From contig CALSFV010000002.1 in assembly GCA_943737045.1 (NCBI GenBank), positions 558,001 through 622,000 of the forward strand: a stretch of DNA of 64,000 nt. The letters run 5' to 3'. Below the pieces are notes generated by a model, which was not told the origin of the DNA, made no database searches, and was given only the letters and a program-made list of their open reading frames with translations. This stretch comes from Parapristionchus giblindavisi (Eukaryota; Nematoda; Chromadorea; Rhabditida; Diplogasteridae). The translations under genes were made by a program, and so were the position numbers. Of the stretch, positions 61,001 to 64,000 are shown piece after piece; the first letter of the stretch is position 1, and each line of letters starts with the position of its first letter.

Positions 61001-61743
61001 ATTTCCAGATCGAATAACCTTTCGCGAAAAGATAGTAAATGCGCGTTGTTTTGAAGCGAATATGTGCCTAGTTAGACCAAACATTGGACCGATTTTCTTG
61101 TTCTGCTTCTGCTCCATTAAATTTTTATCTTCAAATATCATTGTATATCTCCTTTGACCATGTTTATGCGAAAAAATTATCCAGATTGCTTTCTGTGGTT
61201 GAGAACACTCTTTTTTTTTAGATATTTGTAGGCTACGAAATATATTTTGTTATGCTAGCCTAACAAGCTAAGCTAATCTGTCGAACAGACTAATAGATGG
61301 ATTAACCTTTCGCGAAAAGCTTGTAATGGCACAGTTATTGCGGGAATAATACAGACTCCCGGGAATCTGTTGGGACGATTTTCTGTATATGAGCGCGGTA
61401 ATCGAGGATTTTTTCCATATTTAAAATGTGTCGGAGTTGTAGGGTTATCTTGTATGCAATGTGTTATAAAGAGCGATGGGAAGTATATTATGTTTGCCTA
61501 ACTTTGTCTCCAACCGATGGATCGCTTTATCATCCCATCTTTTATTTACCATGTCATCGTATATATCAAATCATAATCGTATCGATAGATATTTATTGAT
61601 TGATATATATCGATTAATTTTCATTTATTGATTGATATTCATATTATAGATGAATCAGCGAGATCACATCAAGTCGAAGGCATTCAACACGAAGCTGCAG
61701 ATGGTGAACAGGGAGAAGGAGCAGATCGATCGGAAGGCCAATG
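42711..61743 (+). CDS. Coiled-coil protein, 18 exons assembled, 3' end uncertain
   Basis: I do not recognise a named family. Exons: 42711-42800 (MDAPPIREGTFSPEAAYY), 42899-43015, 43270-43332, 43763-43882, 44430-44489, 44828-44893, 45272-45373, 46434-46632, 47109-47182, 47426-47534, 49485-49606, 49896-49949, 52194-52271, 52607-52704, 53596-53677, 53865-53973, 59536-59639, 61650-61743. They give about 580 residues with consistent phase. The protein is almost entirely charged, heptad-like helix (LRHEIGNILHEKGEEIDEKH, LREELDASEQLN), interrupted by a low-complexity Ser/Thr/Ala/Pro linker (exons 8-9, about residues 207-297) and a basic patch RKEKQRKRVTFH (exon 10). A cytoskeletal, centrosomal or vesicle-tether scaffold is plausible but not shown. 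The exon-1 donor (GTTGGT) is unusual, but is the only one that keeps the frame. The large introns after exons 10, 12, 16 and 17 each hold a transposon. The last exon ends in phase 1, so at least one more exon follows. Confidence 0.85.
43602..43710. mobile_element. Family A element, degraded right end
   Basis: TATGGGTCGAAAAGTATG to GATAACCTAG. The expected terminal inverse is missing, and TTATTCACGGG occurs at both borders. Confidence 0.6.
46692..46830. mobile_element. Family E element
   Basis: CATACATTTTCATGCAC to GCCGAAAATGTATC; flanks share AGCTCT. Confidence 0.7.
46918..47080. mobile_element. Family B element
   Basis: CATACGTGGGCACCAC to CGCCCACGTATG, perfect 8-bp duplication ATCTACCT, in the intron before exon 9 of the coiled-coil gene. 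Confidence 0.9.
48106..48170 (+). other. tRNA-like sequence in the left arm of the 48-kb element
   Basis: TGGCCGGATGG (A-box-like) and AGTTCGATTCC (B-box-like), ending CCCACACA; five of seven acceptor positions can pair. It is followed by CAACTACTTTTGCT. It differs in sequence from the tRNA-like module of the neighbouring element. Confidence 0.6.
49064..49128 (-). other. tRNA-like sequence in the right arm of the 48-kb element
   Basis: Inverted copy of the sequence at 48106-48170; the boxes and the tail (seen here as AGCAAAAGATGTTG) are conserved. Confidence 0.6.
49653..49744. repeat. Family K hairpin
   Basis: CCGGAGCGAGTTTTACTCTC to GCGGAGAGTGTCGAATTTGC. Confidence 0.65.
50322..50393 (+). 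other. tRNA-like sequence in the left arm of the 50-kb element
   Basis: An A-box-like TAGCCAAGTGG and a B-box-like GGCTCGAATCC are correctly spaced. The acceptor ends do not pair, so this is tRNA-derived or a pol III promoter mimic, not a working tRNA. It is followed by CAACTTCTTTTGCTG, which includes a T-run. Confidence 0.65.
51053..51385 (+). mobile_element. Family M inverted-repeat element, nested in the transposase
   Basis: A 333-bp element with 16-bp inverted ends CACGGCGGCTCAATGA / TCATTGAACCGCCGTG. It is flanked by a perfect 5-bp duplication CCACC (51048-51052 and 51386-51390). Removing the element and one CCACC restores the transposase frame across the junction (SFNHQLKGIQ). A tRNA-like sequence lies inside at 51230-51302. 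Confidence 0.9.
51230..51302 (+). other. tRNA-like sequence inside the nested family M element
   Basis: Diverged copy of the sequence at 32337-32409, with changes in the D arm and a different anticodon-region sequence. The B box is unchanged. Confidence 0.62.
51818..51890 (-). other. tRNA-like sequence in the right arm of the 50-kb element
   Basis: Inverted copy of the sequence at 50322-50393, with the A and B boxes kept and the same downstream tail. Both copies face the interior. Confidence 0.65.
52799..52968. mobile_element. Family B element
   Basis: CGTACGTGGGCACCAC to CGCCCACGTATG, perfect 8-bp duplication CTCGATAT. Contains a C11 run. Confidence 0.9.
53117..53289. mobile_element. Family B element
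   Basis: CATATGTGGGCACCAC to CGCCCACGTATG, perfect 8-bp duplication GTTTCTAG; 148 bp from the preceding copy. Confidence 0.9.
54102..54655 (+). repeat. Left minisatellite array of the MULE (about 45-bp unit)
   Basis: Tandem copies of a roughly 45-bp unit built from TTCAGAAATTCC, AATTCAGAAAAGGACG and TTTCAGAAATTGGCAC. The unit is a multiple of three, so it stays open in all three plus frames and creates long spurious ORFs. The inverse array is at 57715-58196. Confidence 0.9.
55210..57155 (+). CDS. FLYWCH zinc finger - MULE transposase (11 exons, apparently intact)
   Basis: Exons 55210-55309, 55432-55541, 55586-55820, 55862-55959, 56006-56095, 56142-56277, 56323-56426, 56474-56529, 56581-56660, 56707-56855 and 56901-57155 join with consistent phase to a 470-residue frame ending TGA. 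The N-terminus is FLYWCH-like: FYC, then KCMATY, then WEHNGHTADPD with the two His. Next come a Ser/Ala/Arg-rich linker and the MULE catalytic core: CWDGTFDAV (first Asp), VTSDFERGARKAWLNVFP (second Asp) and YCLFHFQQSIRSY (the C/H motif). Towards the C-terminus is PIPRTNNYCEASNSIMN, the RTNN block usual near the end of MULE transposases. It would cut and paste DNA in the nucleus. No stop or frameshift is seen. Intron 1 carries a small hairpin element (55345-55406), and the intron after exon 9 is only 46 bp. The start ATG directly follows a possible acceptor, so an upstream non-coding exon is possible. Confidence 0.88.
55345..55406. mobile_element. Family F hairpin nested in the MULE transposase gene
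   Basis: TGTGGTGTTACATTTTG with a direct inverse, flanked by TAA. It lies in the first intron of the transposase gene. Confidence 0.8.
57715..58196 (-). repeat. Right minisatellite array of the MULE
   Basis: Reverse-complement counterpart of the array at 54102-54655, with a different copy number and order of unit variants. The arrays have therefore rearranged while the non-repetitive inner parts of the arms stayed almost identical. Confidence 0.88.
58211..58480. mobile_element. Family A element next to the MULE, split by family D
   Basis: CATAGGTCGAAAAGTAGG begins five bases after the MULE target duplication. It is split by the family D element at 58234-58425, resumes as TACAAAGCACTACGCCTG and then fades. 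Confidence 0.75.
58234..58425. mobile_element. Family D element nested in family A
   Basis: CATAGGTGGGCACGCTGG to ACGCCCACCTATG, perfect 8-bp duplication AGGTATGT made from the host family A copy. Confidence 0.9.
58568..58759. mobile_element. Family E element
   Basis: CATACATTTTCGAGCACC to GCGAAAATGTATG; flanks CCAGCCAT and CCAGCCAC differ at one base. Confidence 0.85.
58782..58974. mobile_element. Family C element
   Basis: CATACATGGGCGGGGG to GGCGCCCATGTATG, perfect 8-bp duplication GTGGAAGT; inverse orientation to 36213-36405. Confidence 0.9.
59145..59275. mobile_element. Family B element, diverged
   Basis: CACATGCGGGCGGTGATTGC to GCCGCTAGCGGCAATGCCC; inverse orientation and decayed ends. 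Confidence 0.65.
59724..60768. mobile_element. hAT-like non-autonomous element (1,045 bp)
   Basis: Starts CAGAGATCCGCAAACGTGC and ends GCACGTTTGCGGATCTCTA, flanked by a perfect 8-bp duplication CTGTAGAG (59716-59723 and 60769-60776). Ends and duplication length are typical of hAT. The interior is AT-rich with no transposase frame. It fills most of the intron between exons 17 and 18 of the coiled-coil gene. Confidence 0.85.
60960..61330 (+). repeat. Direct repeat pair with TTATGCTAGCCTAA and CCTTTCGCGAAAAG
   Basis: Two copies about 280 bp apart, each with TTTTGTTATGCTAGCCTAA followed by TAACCTTTCGCGAAAAG. Otherwise unassigned intron sequence. Confidence 0.6.
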
Positions 61744-61949
61744 GTTTGTGTCTTTTTTGATTTTTTGTTCTTCAAATTTATTGACTTTTGTAATTTACAA
61801 AATGTGGTATTCTTTCCTGGGTTACGGTCTAAAAATACTATACGTTTAAAGTGAGGAACGAATGAAGTCTGTTGTGCACCTCATCGAATGGTTGTACTGC
61901 TTCATCTACTTATCTTAAAGTCCCACCCCAACCACATTTGAAAATGTGC

Positions 61950-62017
61950 GCTCTGGCAAAAGTCTCTCGCTTTCTTTGCCTGCGAGAGAGCGTGACCGAG
62001 CGGAGAGTCGAATTAGA
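61950..62017. repeat. Family K hairpin
   Basis: Contains GCGAGAGAGCGTGACCGAGC and GGAGAGTCGAATTAGATTGG. Confidence 0.55.
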
Positions 62018-62182
62018 TTGGTTAAATGATGTCGAGTGCGGATCATTTCGGGTGCTGTTATAGTTTACTAGGCAGTAGGCTGAAACGTGCATTCACCTAT
62101 TTGTAGGCAGTGTCTGCTCTCTGTTGGTGCTTGCAAATTTTGCATACGGTGACCTGTCATTTCTACCTTTGGCAAACCCCGA

Positions 62183-62262
62183 GCTAATTTGCAACTTTCC
62201 GCTCTGGCCATGCTCCCTCGCATTTCTGCCTACGAGAGATCGTTACCAGAGAAAGGTAAAAT
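62183..62262. repeat. Family K hairpin
   Basis: CGAGCTAATTTGCAACTTTC to GAAAGGTAAAATTAGATAGG. Confidence 0.6.
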
Positions 62263-62317
62263 TAGATAGGGTGTGCCTTTAAACAATTTATGAGCTGCTT
62301 AAGTGGTGGTTATCTCA

Positions 62318-62470
62318 CATAGGTGGGCTCCCCTTTCCTTGTGGGGCCTTGCGCATAGCTTTGCCTCGCAAAAAATGTTCAGTAAAATCTGCAAAAAAAT
62401 GCCATGCGCGTAGCATTGCCTTACAATTCACGGTTTGTGCAGAGCCTTTCCCCCAGCGTGCCCACCTATC
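62318..62470. mobile_element. Family D element
   Basis: CATAGGTGGGCTCCCC to GTGCCCACCTATC, perfect 8-bp duplication TTATCTCA. Confidence 0.88.
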
Positions 62471-62510
62471 TTATCTCAGCTGGCCTGCCGTGAGATTTCT
62501 TCATTGCGAT

Positions 62511-62671
62511 CATAGGTCGAAAAGTATGTTGCAAAGTACCAAGCCTGACCGCATTTTGAACCAAAAATTCACAAAAATCGAAAAACCTGACCGCATTTTG
62601 ATCCAAATTTGCCAAAATTCGAGAAACCTGACCGCATTTTGAAATTGGATGACCTAGCTATTCGACCTATG
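62511..62671. mobile_element. Family A element
   Basis: CATAGGTCGAAAAG to TTCGACCTATG; flanks ATTGCGAT and ATTACGAT differ at one base. It starts about 30 bp after the preceding family D copy. Confidence 0.85.
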
Positions 62672-63117
62672 ATTACGATTGCTGATTTGTCATAAGTGTA
62701 CGTATTGTACAATATACTAGCATAGAAGTGTTTATATCATCAACATCGTAATAAACATTTGATAAGTTGTCAGAAAGTACTCGTGGGCAATGACATGAAG
62801 AATAGAGGGGTCACGAAAACACATTAGTTTACAACAGGTATTTATAGTGGGAATGATCGGGTACTATTTCAATTTCGGTTTTATTAAATCTATTTCAATT
62901 TGTAATTTCAAATATGCATCGAGGGGCAATGTATTGAGCGAGACTAGTTATTACACATGCTTTTTTTAATTGGGAAAATATCTCTGAATTTCGCTCATGC
63001 ATAGATAATGTACGGAATGAAAATATGGAAGACTAATCGATAGGAACGATTATTGATTGATTATTGATCGTTGAATGCTGACTATTGATTGGTTCACCGT
63101 GGTTGATCGCGTATCAG

Positions 63118-63159
63118 GGGTGTGCGCGAGCTCGATGACTGTTCCGAGCCGTGGCTAGC
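63118..63159 (+). CDS. Possible terminal exon of the coiled-coil gene
   Basis: After an acceptor (GTATCAG ending at 63117) the phase-1 continuation from the exon at 61650-61743 gives a short tail, ending PSRG at a TAG. The tail has no coiled-coil character, and another frame of the same stretch looks at least as protein-like, so this could be chance. The true end may lie to the right of the window. Confidence 0.2.
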
Positions 63160-63272
63160 GATCGATAGCGCCTGACTACGGTACTGAGCGCCTGCTCGCG
63201 GCGTGACACCCGTGCGGTCGAAGGCCTAAGAATTGATTGATTGGCTACTGTAGGAGGCGATTTGGTACGAGG

Positions 63273-63364
63273 CAGGGCTGTGCATTTTACGTTTTACGAA
63301 TTTTAAGATTTTACGAATTTTTACATCGTAAAATTCTACGAAAAAGATTTTGCGCACAGCCCTG
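63273..63364. mobile_element. hAT-like miniature element (92 bp)
   Basis: CAGGGCTGTGC at the start and GCGCACAGCCCTG at the end, flanked by a perfect 8-bp duplication GTACGAGG (63265-63272 and 63365-63372). The interior is AT-rich with TTTTACGAATTTT repeats. Confidence 0.85.
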
Positions 63365-63474
63365 GTACGAGGTAGAAATGGACAAACCTTGTAGTGATAT
63401 CCGTGTCGTACCATTCGTGTGCGCTCGCTGAGCGAGGTTGCAATGATCTGGAATTTTGCGCCATATATGACCGT

Positions 63475-63682
63475 CAGACATGATCTCTGGTTATCCCATG
63501 TGATAGACCCACTCGCAAAAATATGCCTTTCAAGGGTACCCACCCGCAAAATTGGATCATAAATTGACGATTTTCTTGAAATTTTCACGATTTCGGGTTG
63601 CCCACACGCGTTTTTTACCCAAAATCTAAGTACCCACACGCATTTGAAGGGTCTGGGATATTGATAGAATAGACCTTCACTG
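63475..63682. mobile_element. Family L element
   Basis: CAGACATGATCTCTGG to GACCTTCACTG, about 85% like the copy at 36489-36722. No clear target duplication. Confidence 0.75.
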
Positions 63683-64000
63683 ATATTATCTGAGTGGCCA
63701 CATTAGCGCCATTGGTATATAAAACTTGCGGCGCCTATCCGACTGGTGCAAGGAGCATTTGAAAGGTGTGCTTAGACGTACTAGCGCTCTCGGGTTTGCC
63801 ATATGCTTGCAACTCTAACTAATAAAATAAAATAAAATGCAATCTAACTCTGTGATAAACAATTGCATTCTAGACAATGAGGCTCTTTTTTGTTTCTTGT
63901 TTTTGATAATGCATATAGTTTCTGCTCGGCTTGTTCTTTCCTTCTTCTTCTTTTTCTTTCTTATTGAAACGAGGATGCGTGATGAGTCAGATATGTGTAA

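Larger units (their letters stand above)
61744..64000. other. Right end of the window, repeats only
   Basis: Holds the family K, D, A and L copies and the hAT miniature listed separately. Apart from the weak exon candidate at 63118 I see no coding sequence. Confidence 0.55.

Overview
This is a piece of an intron-rich, transposon-rich eukaryotic nuclear genome. Exons of 44-255 bp with GT-AG introns can be chained phase by phase, and the spaces between them are filled with transposon-derived repeats. I cannot name the species. Good matches to a KICSTOR subunit and a FLYWCH-MULE transposase suggest an animal or a close relative. There is no prokaryotic gene organisation, CRISPR array or rRNA.

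Left two thirds (181-42328, minus strand): one gene, SZT2, the large subunit of the KICSTOR complex that tethers GATOR1 for amino-acid control of mTORC1. I assembled 48 exons with consistent splice phase from the ATG at 42326-42328 down to 181. They encode about 1,546 residues, roughly the N-terminal 45% of the protein; the rest lies beyond the left edge. A small five-exon plus-strand gene for a single-pass membrane protein (38331-39912, 225 aa) is nested in its seventh intron.

Right third (42711-61743, plus strand): a coiled-coil protein gene of at least 18 exons, divergent from SZT2 and only 382 bp away, so the two probably share a bidirectional promoter. Its four largest introns each carry a large transposon: an inverted-repeat element (47913-49323), a degenerate DDE transposon (50119-52093), a Mutator-like element with an apparently intact 11-exon FLYWCH-MULE transposase gene and a perfect 9-bp target duplication (54102-58196), and a 1-kb hAT-like element (59724-60768).

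The introns of both genes are packed with short inverted-repeat elements (called families A-L and M here). Many have exact target-site duplications (8 bp for CATA-ended families, 5 bp for family M, TAA for family F), and several are nested. Two large elements carry tRNA-like pol III boxes inside both terminal inverted repeats. The same kind of module, followed by the same short tail, recurs in family M and in a 1.6-kb tandem duplication. This recurrent tRNA-like module is the best candidate here for something undescribed.
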